Assembly (NCBI GenBank): GCA_905221605.1
Contig: CAJNDS010002109.1
Coordinates: forward strand, 532,168 to 596,167
Direction of reading: 5' to 3'
Length of the DNA: 64,000 nt
Origin: Symbiodinium natans
Lineage: Eukaryota > Sar > Dinophyceae > Suessiales > Symbiodiniaceae
A program made the translations under genes and the position numbers. Under the pieces are notes generated by a model. The model made no database searches. It worked only from the letters and a program-made list of their open reading frames with translations, and was not told the DNA's origin. Shown one piece after another: positions 35,070-45,788 of the stretch (position 1 is the stretch's first letter; each line of letters begins with the position of its first letter).

Positions 35070-37505
35070 TACATTAATTAATTTAATTCATTTAATTCTG
35101 CAGCCAAGTCGCACCGAATTAAATGAATTAAATGAATTAATTAGTTAATTCATTTAATTCATTTAATTCTCCAGGCAAGGCCCCGAATTAAATGAATTAA
35201 ATGAATTAATTAATTAATTCATTTAATTCATTTAATTCTCCCGGCAAGGCCCCGAATTAAATGAATTAAATGAATTAATTAATTAATTCATTTAATTCAT
35301 TTTAATTCATTTAATACATTTAATACATTTAATTCTGTAAATGGCCTGAGATCTCCCGTCCAGAGGCTCGATTTAATTCATTTAATTCATTTAATTCTCC
35401 AGGCAAGGCCCCGAATGAAATGAATTAAATGAATTAATTAATTAATTCATTTAATTCATTTAATTCTCCGGGCAAGGCCCCGAATTAAATGAATTAAATG
35501 AATTAAATCGGGCCCCTCTTATCCGAGATCCCAGGCTATTTAAAGAATTAAATGAATTAAATGAATTAAATGAATTAAATGAATTAAATGAATTAAATGA
35601 ATTAAATGAATTAAATAATTAAATTTAAATGATTTAAGGCCCCGAATTAAATGAATTAAATGAATTAATTAATTAATTCATTTAATTCATTTAATTCTCC
35701 CGGCAAGGCCCCGAATTAAATGAATTAAATGAATTAATCTGTAATTAATTCATTTAATTCATTTAATTCATGTAATTCTCCAGGCAAGGCCCCGAATTAA
35801 ATGAATTAAATGAATTAATTAATTAATTTATTTAATTCATTTAATTCTCCGGGCAAGGCCCCGAATTAAATGAATTAAATGAATTAAATCGGGCCCCTCT
35901 TATCCGAGATCCCAGGCTATTTAAAGATTTAAATGAATTAAATGAATTAAATGAATTAAATGAATTAAATGAATTAATTAGTTAATTCATTTAATCATTT
36001 AATTCTCCAGGCAAGGCCCCGAATTAAATGAATTAAATGAATTAATTAATTAATTCATTTAATTCATTTAATTCTCCCGGCAAGGCCCCGAATTAAATGA
36101 ATTAAATGAATTAATTAATTAATTCATTTAATTCATTTACATTTAATACATTTAATTCTGTAAATGGCCTGAGATCTCCCGTCCAGAGGCTCGATTTAAT
36201 TCATTTAATTCATTTAATTCTCCAGGCAAGGCCCCGAATTAAATGAATTAAATGAATTAATTAATTAATTCATTTAATTCATTTAATTCTCCGGGCAAGG
36301 CCCCGAATTAAATGAATTAAATGAATTAAATCGGGCCCCTCTTATCCGAGATCCCAGGCTAAATGAATTAAATGAATTAAATGAATTAAATGAATTAAAT
36401 TAAATGAATTAAATGAATTAAATGAATTTAAATGAATTAATTAGTTAATTCATTTAATTCATTTAATTCTCCAGGCAAGGCCCCGAATTAAATGAATTAA
36501 ATGAATTAATTAATTAATTCATTTAATTCATTTAATTCTCCCGGCAAGGCCCCGAATTAAATGAATTAAATGAATTAATTAATTAATTCATTTAATTCAT
36601 TTAATTCATTTAATACATTTAATTCTGTAAATGGCCTGAGATCTCCCGTCCAGAGGCTCGATTTAATTCATTTAATTCATTTAATTCTCCAGGCAAGGCC
36701 CCGAATTAAATGAATTAAATGAATTAATTAATTGATTCATTTAATTCATTTAATTCTCCGGGCAAGGCCCCGAATTAAATGAATTAAATGAATTAAATCG
36801 GGCCCCTCTTATCCGAGATCCCAGGCTATTTAAAGAATTAAATGAATTAAATGAATTAAATGAATTAAATGAATTAATTAATTAATTCATTTAATTCATT
36901 TAATTCTCCAGGCAAGGCCCCGAATTAAATGAATTAAATGAATTAATTAATTAATTCATTTAATTCATTTAATTCTCCCGGCAAGGCCCCGAATTAAATG
37001 AATTAAATGAATTAATTAATTAATTCATTTAATTCATTTAATTCATTTAATTCATGTAATTCATTTAATTCATTTAATTCATTTAATTCATTTAATTCAT
37101 TTAATTCTGTAAATGGCCTGAGATCTCCCGTCCAGAGGCTCGATTTAATTCATTTAATTCATATAATTCTCCAGGCAAGGCCCCGAATTAAATGAATTAA
37201 AAGAATTAATTAATTGATTCATTTACTTCATTTAATTATCCGGGCAAGGCCCCGAATTAACTGAATTAAGTGAATTAATTAATTAATTCATTTAATTAAT
37301 TTAATGCTCCAGGCAAGGCCCCGAATTAAATGAATTAAGTGAATTAATTAATTAATTCATTTAATTCGTTTAATTCTCCGGGCAAGGCCCTGAATTAAAT
37401 GAATTACATGAATGAAATGAACGAAATGAATGAATTAATTAATTCATTTAACTCATTTAATTCTCCGGCCCAGGCCCGGAATTAAATCAATTAAACGAAT
37501 TAAAA
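35070..37505. repeat. AT-rich palindromic satellite with higher-order repeat
   Basis: The basic roughly 70-bp unit is itself palindromic: AATTAAATGAATTAA ... TTAATTCATTTAATT around a TTAATTAATTAA centre. Units are joined by a GC spacer CTCC(A/G/C)GGCAAGGCCCC. Two other spacer modules recur: CTGTAAATGGCCTGAGATCT (35335, 36158, 36625, 37107) and ATCGGGCCCCTCTTATCCGA (35508, 35887, 36330, 36796). These define a higher-order period near 465-480 bp in the right part and irregular spacing in the left. It decays after 37240. No coding potential. Confidence 0.95.
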
Positions 37506-37534
37506 CGGCCCCCCTAGGCAATGCCCCTGCATCA

Positions 37535-38120
37535 TTTGGGATTTGCTTTACTTATCCCTTCGATTTCCCTCAGACTTCCCCTTAATAAATTCCCTTTACT
37601 TTTTATCATTGTTTCATTTTAGCGGCGCGTTTTATATTTGGTAAGGTCACATAGCTATTGTACGCGCAGTGAGTGATAAATAAACTTAGTTCTTTAGGAC
37701 CTGGTGCGCGTTGTGTACCTTTTCATTCATGCAACTTAATAATCTCAGCACAGAAAAAAAATAAATGAGTTACATCTGGCCTGCTTTTGAACACATCACA
37801 TAGCTGTGCCTCACACAATAAAGTGCGCACCTATTGACAAACGGCCTTTTTAAGGGGATTTTTTCCCTCTAAAAGCCTGGTGTAAGGGACGTCCGATTTC
37901 CCTCAAATTCCCTTTCATTTTCCCTTAGACCTCATGCGATTCTGGTGACTGCTGTAAAAATCCCCTAAACCATTCCCTTAAATCACTTGGGTTTCCCCTA
38001 TTTATCCCTTTAATTTCCCCTAGATTTCCCCTTAAAGTCCTTCAACGTTTCCCTTTATAACTTCCCTTTACTTATTGTCCTTGTTTCATTTTCGCCGTGT
38101 GTATTATATTTTATAGGATC
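37535..38120 (+). repeat. Imperfect direct repeat, T/C-rich
   Basis: A segment with TTTCCC/TTCCCCTTAA, CCCTTTACTT and TTGTTTCATTTT occurs at about 37535-37650 and again at 37990-38120. It fills the space between the satellite and the next gene. Confidence 0.6.
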
Positions 38121-38889
38121 TTTATCGGGAAAACAGAATCCTTTAGGGTTTAGGATTTAGGGTTTAGAGTTTAGGGATTGGGGTTTAGGGTAACTTCTTG
38201 TATTGCCACAGTCAAACATTAAGGAGTGGCCCAAGCCCCCAACCACGCCTCTACGCATCCCTCTCAATATTTGATTTGGGTTTAGGGTTTAAGGTTTAGG
38301 GTCCATCCTCTGCCTAGCAATTCGCTGCAGGTACGGCCCTCGGACGCGGTTTCGGATGTTGGCAGCACTATTGAAGGGCATAGTCTACGGTTTAGGACCT
38401 TCAGATGTCAAACCCAAGGGTTTCGCAGTTTAAGGTATGCGGGGTTCGGTCAGGGTATCAGGCTTTTGGGGTCTAAGGTTCTGTTTCGCTAGCAGATGCT
38501 AGGGACATATGCTCGGGACCCTAAACCCTAAACCTTAAACCCTAAACCCGCGCGGAGCCTATACCTTGGAAAGAATTTACGCAGAAGCCTCTATGCGAGA
38601 TACTACTCTCTGTAGTAAGCCCTAAGCCGTAAACCGCATCATGAACTGTTCTAATCAAAAAAGTCAGAGATACCATATGTGTCCAAGGGGATTCCTGGTG
38701 TCAAGGATAAGCCTCGTTTAGATTGTAGGGTTACAGACAATTTTCCATATGTTCTCTGCTATGTGATCCGTAACATACAAACAATGTAATCGCACATCCT
38801 AAGCAAAGTGAGACAGACGAGAACATTTGCAAATAGTTTTCGGCTCCCTCCAGCGTGGTTTCGCGCGGGCGCTCCCCTTTCGGCGTATC

Positions 38890-39346
38890 ATGGGCTTGAA
38901 AAAGCTTCAGAAGAAGATCAAGAAGGCTGAGGTGGAGCTGGAGGTTCGACAGCTCGAGGAATCCAGGCTGAACCAAGTAATTCTCAGTTTTGTTTTTTTT
39001 TCTCCATACTCGTCTAGTTCCTTAATCGCAGGTAAAGAGTGCAGAAACTCGTCGCGACGCAGCCAAAGACAGACTTCAGCTGCTGCGTGACCGGCTAGAT
39101 GAGCAGCAGTCGGAGTTGCCTAAGCCGTCTCACTCGCGAGCCGTGAAAACCCCCAAGACGGCCCCCACTACTAAACCAGTGCCCAAACGACGTCCGCTCG
39201 ACCCAACGCGGTGCCCTGCGTGCCAACAAGAAGAACGTAAGAGGCTAGGCCTCATTAAGGGTACTTCGGCGAAGCACTGGGGCACTTGCTCAAAGGGATG
39301 GAAGACGTCCAAGCCATCCTCTACGGATGCGTCAGAATCAGACTAA
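38890..39346 (+). CDS. Small two-exon gene: coiled coil plus Cys/His cluster
   Basis: Exon 1 is 38890-38976 from the first in-frame ATG, the intron is 38977-39031 (GTAATT...TCGCAG, 55 nt with a T-rich tract), and exon 2 is 39032-39346 ending TAA. The 133-residue product starts with a charged helix (LKKLQKKIKKAEVELEVRQL) that continues across the splice (RDAAKDRLQLLRDRLDEQQ). It then has a basic Pro/Thr linker and a C-terminal CPAC-x17-HWGTC cluster likely to bind zinc. That suggests a dimeric nucleic-acid or protein-binding factor; no family is recognised. It lies just outside the repeat-poor interval that contains the transposon and may be cargo or a neighbour. The strong splice sites and frame continuity across the intron are the main support. 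Confidence 0.6.
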
Positions 39347-39717
39347 GACCAAGCACGTTTTCCAAGCGTGAGTTCTCCAAAACTCTCAAGACTGTCTGAG
39401 TGCGCTTGCCACTAGAAAGGCTTCTTCAGCGCTCACTCACCAAGTTCTTTAAGGCTTGACTCCGCGAGCTCTTCTCGCTCAGCACGAAGCACGCCTGCAG
39501 CGGTACTAAAAAGATCTCTTCTTAAAGGGTAGCTTAGAGAACACCCAGAACCCTTGAGGCACGGCATCCCACGCTCAAGCTTTCGCAATTATTTGCGATT
39601 TCCGGCAGGGTGTTTAATCTTCTGTGCGTTTGGTGATTTGTTTGTTAATTCATCATATGAGTACGGGGTAGAACTATCGGGACCATGAGTTAAGGCGGGA
39701 AGCCGTATCAATCCAAG

Positions 39718-39825
39718 ATGGCACGCAAAGGCGGTTACACCGCGCATCGTACTGAGGTCAAGCCCTCGGACGCTGGAGCAGGGGCGTCAGACGCATTTAC
39801 GAAGTATCAGAGTGAGGTCCCCTAA
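39718..39825 (+). CDS. Short ORF or first exon
   Basis: ATG-started frame of 35 codons (MARKGGYTAHRTEVKPSDAG...) ending TAA. A possible donor GTGAGG lies before the stop (CAGA/GTGAGG). The last third is duplicated at about 39850-39890 with a broken frame. Composition is protein-like, but nothing else supports it. Confidence 0.22.
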   Translation: MARKGGYTAHRTEVKPSDAGAGASDAFTKYQSEVP

Positions 39826-39935
39826 ACACCAAACCCTAAATCCCACACCCTGGGGCGTCAGACGCTTTTAAGAAGTGTTAGAGTGAGGTCTCCTAAATAC
39901 TAAACCCCAAATCCCGCTCCCTAGCCCCTAATCCT
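39775..39935 (+). repeat. Tandem duplication of about 70 bp
   Basis: GGGGCGTCAGACGC...GAGTGAGGTC, then CCCTAAA-like tail, occurs twice with small differences. Confidence 0.7.
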
Positions 39936-40284
39936 AAACCCAAAATTTCAGTCCCAATGTATGTATGGGGTTTAGTGAACCCTTAAACCCTAAATTTCAA
40001 GCAGTGATATCTCATCTCTATACGGACTACATGTTCAACATGTCCTCGTATTGTGTATATCATGTACGCAAAGCTGCGGAACGCAGGCCTTTGTGTAGTT
40101 TGTATTCGGATGCATCTAATAATCTCACATCTTCTATGTTCAACTGGCGTATATGATTTCGTGTGCTTGGGTTTGAATTTTTCAAGTTTTTATAATAAAG
40201 CTTTGCTCGAAGTGAATAGGTGTTTTTCTTTGTATTATTTATGCCTTTCAAGCAGGAAAGTAGTGCATCGACTAGCTTAAGTAG

Positions 40285-41640
40285 AAGTGCCATGTCTACA
40301 CGACGGGCCACTCAGGGCTGTCGGATTCAGCGCGTGCTTTATGGCGGTGGAGCCTTTGTGGTTTCTGGCTTCGATATGCTGCCTGTTGGGCAAGGTTTCC
40401 GTCTTCATGACATGCCAGTATAGCATCAGCAGTGAGTGCTACATGGCGGGGGAGGCTTTACGGATTCCCGATATGCTGTGCGCTGAAGAAGCGTTTTGTC
40501 CTGACTTGCTTGATTCGCCGGTTGGTGCGTAGCGAAGCGAAGCACTGAAAGCGTCTCGTTGTTGCCTTGAGCACAGTGTGCAATGTCGAGGCTTTTACAG
40601 CTCGCAAGGTCTGCAAAGGGCAGAGGTAGGTTCTTGCCAGGTTCGTGCTTTAGATTTGCCCACTGCCTCCCCATGCGGTCCGGGAATTGGTTAGTTCCAT
40701 GCTAGGATGGCCTACATCAGCTAAACTGCTCGATTTGCGCATCCTCGGAAAATGATGCACAGGGCGTCAGGGGGTCGTGAGGGCTAACGGGTGGGACTCT
40801 TCTGTGAATACAACTCTAGAGACAAGAGCTATTTAAGTTTTAGACTTATGACATCCGTCCGTGATCTCTCTTGAGTCCGCTTGAGGCTCTTTCCAGTGGA
40901 GCATTAGATTTCAAAAGCTATGTGGCTGACTGCTGAAGACGGTCAATTGTCTTGGTACAGTAACGGACGCAGAAGCACGGTGTGCTCTGTGGTGGCGGAA
41001 ACCCTGGTCCGACGGGCTACTCAGGGCTGTTGGTTTCCGTTTTCGCGATGTGCTGGTATAACGTCAGCAGGGCGTGCTTCGTGGTAGAGGAGCCTTTGTG
41101 GGCTTCTGGCTTCAATACGAAGTGCAACTTGGAGTTGTGGGTTTCAGTCTTTACGAATGATACTAGTGTAGCATGCTCAAATAGAAGTGCCATGGTTACA
41201 CGACGGGCAACGCAGGGCTGTCGGACTCAGTCTCTGCGACGTACTAGTCTAGCATCAGCAGAGCGTGCTTTGTGGTGGTGGAGTCTTCGTGGGTTTCTGG
41301 CTTCCATACGCTGCGTGTTGGGGCAAGGTTTTCGTCTCCATGACGTACGAATAGCGTCAACAGTGAGTGCTACATGGCGGGGAGGATTTATATATTCCGG
41401 ATATGCTGTGCACTGAAGGAGCGTTTTGTCCTGACTCGCTTGATTCGCTGGTTGGTGCGTAGCGAAGCGAAGCACTGAAAGCGTCTCGTTGTTGCCTTGA
41501 ACACAGTGTGCAGTGTCGAAGACTTTGCAGCTCGAAAGGTCTGCAAAGGGTAGAGGTAGGTTCTTGCCAGGTTCATGCTTTAGATTTGCCCATTGCCTCC
41601 CCATGCGCTCCGGGAATTGGGTAGTTCCATGCTAGGAACG
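40285..41640 (+). repeat. Large imperfect direct repeats (5' repeat region of the element)
   Basis: A roughly 270-bp block (ACATGGCGGGGGAGGCTTTA ... TAGTTCCATGCTAGGA) at 40438-40706 recurs at 41368-41636 at about 90 percent identity. Diverged shorter units containing GCGTGCTTTGTGGTGGTGGA recur at about 40335, 41060, 41260, 41710 and 42015. Open frames here are shared repeat frames, not separate genes. Together with the 236-bp array downstream, this brackets the transposon coding region. Confidence 0.75.
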
Positions 41641-42199
41641 TTAGGGTTTTTAGGTTTGGACCCCCAGAACGTTGAGGTTTTCAGGTTTGGACCCCCGCAT
41701 AAGCACAGTGTGCTCTGTGGTGGCGGGAACCCTGGTCCGACGGGCTGCTTAGGGCGACACTAGTATAGCATCAGCGGTGTGTGCTACATGAGGGCGGATC
41801 CGTCTAGGATATCGAGGCTCATTCCACTTTCAGTATTCCGATTCTAGTACAGTGTAACCGTTCATTGCTTACAGAAGCTCTATGATTACCTGCTGACAAC
41901 TGTCGATTGTCTTCTTCGCAGAGGTGGCGGAGACCCTTCGGGTTGCTGGTCCAACCGGCTACTCAGGACTGTTAATTTCAGTCTGTGTAACGTACTGGTA
42001 TAGCGTCAGCAGGGCGTGCTTTGTGGTAACGGAGCCTGTGTGGGTTTCTGGCTCCAATACGTTGCGTGCTGGGCCGGCTTCACTATATACGTTGCACGCT
42101 TGATGTATACGTTGCACGCTTGATGAAGGTCATCACCTCGACAGGCAATACCTTCGCTGGGCTTGACTGATGGGCAAGACGGTGTGTTGACGACAGCAT

Positions 42200-43600
42200 G
42201 TTGCGGCACTCTGAATGTATGGGTAGATTAGCCTTGGATTCCAATCCAACGTAACCGTTTACTGCGTCAAAAGACGGAGCGTTGGAGTTCTTATAAAATC
42301 ATATAGAAGCTCTATAGTTGACTGCGGAAAACTGTTGGTTATTTTCCGGGTACAGTGCCAGAGACACAACCACAGCGTGCTCCATGGTGATAGAAACCCT
42401 TTGACAGTCGCGCAGCGCGTTGGACTCGCTGCTATGTGGGAACATTTCCTCGAGAAACAGTCCCTGCTCTGCGCGGGCATCGCAGGAAAGCATGCTGTGA
42501 TACATGTATGCTCCGCTATCCGACGGCTCGAGTCTTGCGTTGTTACAGCCTGAAATTGCTTGAACGAAACTTGACTGCACTGCAAGACTCGAGACTGTGA
42601 GAGACAAGAGGACGTCATCTGTTGTCTCCAAGGTTGAACCAGCTATTTGGTTTTGGTCGCGCGCGTAGCCTAATTGTGGAAAGCACGTTTCGAGCACGAA
42701 GCGTACTGTCGTGACCTACACTGAGGCCCATGGCTCGATTCTCAACCATTACCTGGTTTGCGGATGACGATGACGATGACCACTCAACGTCCTAAGCCCA
42801 CGTCGTTATGGTTCCTGCGAAAAAAAAACCGCCATGAACGTGAGGTCCGTGGAGCCTCCCCTCGAAAGGGGAAAGACACGGCGCCTCTCGGCTAGCGGCC
42901 TTGTTTGTGTAATGATCTATCCGAAAGCACTTCTCAGAAGCATGCTAGGAGTCTTCGTGGCGTATCAGAACCGATGGGTGAGGCCAGTGCCGAGTGTTTC
43001 AAATGTCAAACAGTTCGGACTCTCACGCAGCGCTCTATCAAGGGTCCAGATATCTCCCGACGAGATCTCGCCAGGGCCTCATACCCCTCTGATGCGCGCC
43101 CCTGTATACTATATCGACACCATCAGTCGTGAGGACCCACGTAAGTCCCGTCGAAACGTCTGTCGGAGCGTGGCAGTCTCAGAGAACGCCGCGCTTGCCC
43201 TGTGGAGCCTCTATGTGTGCGATATATGGGACATACCGCGCAGGTCGAACTCCAGCATGTACGACACGAACTCTGAAATGATCGACACCGGCCGCTGGCC
43301 GCAGGAGGAGTGTGTGCCCAAGATATCTAGGGAACCCTGTCACGAGCGGGTGTGGGGGGGGAGGGGGTAGAATTACGGTAGAATCGCTGCGATGCGCTTA
43401 TAAGTAACTTATAAGGCCTGCCGCCGCGGCCGCTGCCGACCCGCTTTTTGATGAGTTCGGAGCTGATAGCAGGAATGTGTTTTGCGAGTTACTACTTCTA
43501 CACCCTGCATCATCATGCAAGGTCCGTGTCCGAAGAAGACCCGAGCACGCCAAACCCCAAGCCACATATGACCACGAACGTTCTTGGCTTTCACGTGACT
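42200..43600. other. Low-repeat stretch upstream of the transposon genes
   Basis: No clear gene. A 178-codon plus frame at 42834-43370 starts with ATG but has uneven composition, and a competing frame lies at 42905-43132. Either may contain exons of the transposon's first gene. An A9 run at 42819-42827 decides the frame from an upstream ATG (42809): with eight A the frame would continue. Confidence 0.3.
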
Positions 43601-43625
43601 GACCCATCGAAAGGCTTTCTCCGGA

Positions 43626-45685
43626 GATAGAGACGCCCGCGCTGGACAAACTGCTCGCAAACGAGCCGCCGCCCTAGAACAACTTGTGAGTGCATGCAAG
43701 CGTGGCCACATGTGTCCGAGGTTGCACACCTATCCTTCCTGGTGTCGATTGCGTGCCTTCGCCCCACGGTGCCCTCTAGACACGCTCCTGAAGCTGGAGC
43801 ACACACCTCAGCTTCTCTTAAGGCTTTACATTCAAGGCTCACTGACACTATCGCCTAGGTCGGCCGCCGCTGAATCCTGGACAGACCTGAGGTGAGCGGT
43901 TCAGTCCGTTTGCGTTAGACCTGATCCGTGCGTCGTCAAGATGTCAATCACGCTTGATCAACGACTTTATTCAGCCTTCGGTGCAGCGGCGAACAGTGCT
44001 GAGGCGACCTCCGCCCGTGCCAGCGCGGAAGTGTGTCCCAGACGCATCTCAGTCAGTCATCGACCGTCATGATTGTGTTCTCCTGCGCAACAGGGGTTTA
44101 TATCGGCTATGGTCACAAGCTGAGCGGAAGCGACTGCTCCTGCAGCTGGGCTGCAAGTGGCCTGTCAAAGTACGAGATACGAGCCGCAATAATTTGCAAG
44201 CTAACTGATTCAGGCGACAGCTTGGTGCATGCTGTGGCCGCCCGCCTACGCGGCAAGACGACCTCTCACTTGACACCCTCAGTCGCAACCTGCTTACAAT
44301 GGAAACCTTGAATTTGTTCAATGTCTTTAACCAGCCAGACTCAGGATGGGCCAAACTGGAAGAGAATCTCAAGGAGAGCCTGGTATAGCGGCTTCAACGT
44401 ATACCTCGGAGGCGCGGAGGCAGTTGTTCTCCGAAGAAGCTGCCGGATTAAGTCACTCCCGCAGGGCAACCGCGGCGCAAGCCCAGCAGGGCTTCCAAGA
44501 AGAATGACCCAGGCCAGCTCTCGGGCATGGCTGAGTCGACAGTGTCCACATGTATACGTCGAACACAAGCTTGGCTAATTTGAAGGGCGCGTGCTGTCAC
44601 ATCGGAGGCGACGTTCGCTACGAGGATACCTGCCTCCCTGACTCCTTCAGGGCTATGGGGTTGAAGGTCGCTATCAATGGGCACGGCCCTTTTTTTGCAT
44701 TGCGTGATGGCAATCAGATGCTGGCCCCTCTGCAGTGCCGAGTCTGGATGAAGTATAACTGTAGGACAAGCAAATGAATCAATGTACAACCGCTACATGA
44801 CGTGGGCTCAGTGATCCGAGGCACACCATCCGTCGCATCTCCGACCCTGACACTGACCTGAACCCAGGAAGATACGTGCTGTATCGACAGAATCACTTCT
44901 GCGGACTACGAATCTTCGATGACGGATCATGTCACGTGACCACGAGCCACCGGACGCAAGACAACCTATGCATTGATGTCGCCGAGTTAGACCTTGGGTT
45001 TTATGAGGCTGTCTTCGTCGTAGAACCTATGGCATGTGGCGCAGGAGATAGGAAGAAGGATGAAATCATCATTGAGGACAAGGCAGGCGGTTCCCCCGGT
45101 GTACACGCGTCTGACTCCGAAGAGTCGTACAACAAGTTAGTGCAGTATATTGACCAGTACGTTATCGTCCACAGAATCCAACACATCGAGAGCGTGGCCC
45201 TCACTTACATTCAGGAGCTCGTGACCTGTCCTGAATTATGGTTTCATTTCCCCAACCCACTCCGCACCCAGATTGATAAACGCACGTGGCGACATTTCAT
45301 GGACTGCTTCGAGTGCAAGGCTAACAAGGTAACGGAACTCGTGGATCCACAGATTCTAGTTTCTGGCCTACGTCCTTCCGCTCATGGGGCCCGACATGCG
45401 CATTCTATATCAGATGTAGATCGGGCCGTCAAGAGAGTCGGTGCCTGGGCACGGATGATGATCCGGCTGTTGGGTTGCGATGATACGGTCAGACTGTTGT
45501 CACCTGTTGACCCTGCCGTTTCTAAAAGAACGTGGGAGAAGCATCTCTTCGACGTCCGCAGAAGCCGGGTGGTCGTGACTCGGACGATCCCATCTTCTGT
45601 GGACACATCATCAGCAGCCCGCAAGCAAGACTTCCTGGGCGGCATGACCGGGAAGTCTGCCTGTCTCCCTAGCAGAAGCTCCTCG
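43626..45685 (+). CDS. 5' exons of the transposon polyprotein (partly resolved)
   Basis: A plus exon ending at 43685 (RKRAAALEQL, then donor GTGAGT) can join in phase to 43941 (MSITLDQRLYSAFGAAANSA). Several frames between 44030 and 44750 look coding but are cut by introns I could not place. The best is 44550-44750 (motif TCLPDSFRAMGLKVAING), which can join through GTATAA...GGAAG to 44872-45685 (YVLYRQNHFCGLRIFDDGSC, then YEAVFVVEP). A Cys in CLPDSF and a His in NHFCGL separated by a short domain resemble the Cys-His arrangement of small deubiquitinase-type peptidases; this is a guess from spacing only. The last exon ends QDFLGGMTGK followed by SSS and a donor at 45686 or 45688, which can join in phase to the next exon at 45789 or 45791. 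Confidence 0.45.
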
Positions 45686-45788
45686 GTGTAACTGGAAAAT
45701 AAACACATGTACGAGCCAGCAATCTGTCTGTGTAGTTATGCTTCAGGCTTTCTTATAATTGCAAGCTAATCTACCCATAGATTCAGAG

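Noticed and set aside
34380-35148. Tyr/Ile/Cys-rich frames
   Set aside because: Products of GTATCTAT and GTATAT microsatellites.
40053-41604. Several 60-144 codon frames on both strands
   Set aside because: Shared between the direct repeats, inconsistent between copies, no splice logic.
42299-42697. 132- and 119-codon minus frames
   Set aside because: Two overlapping frames on the same strand plus one on the other, no motif, no splice partner; left unannotated.
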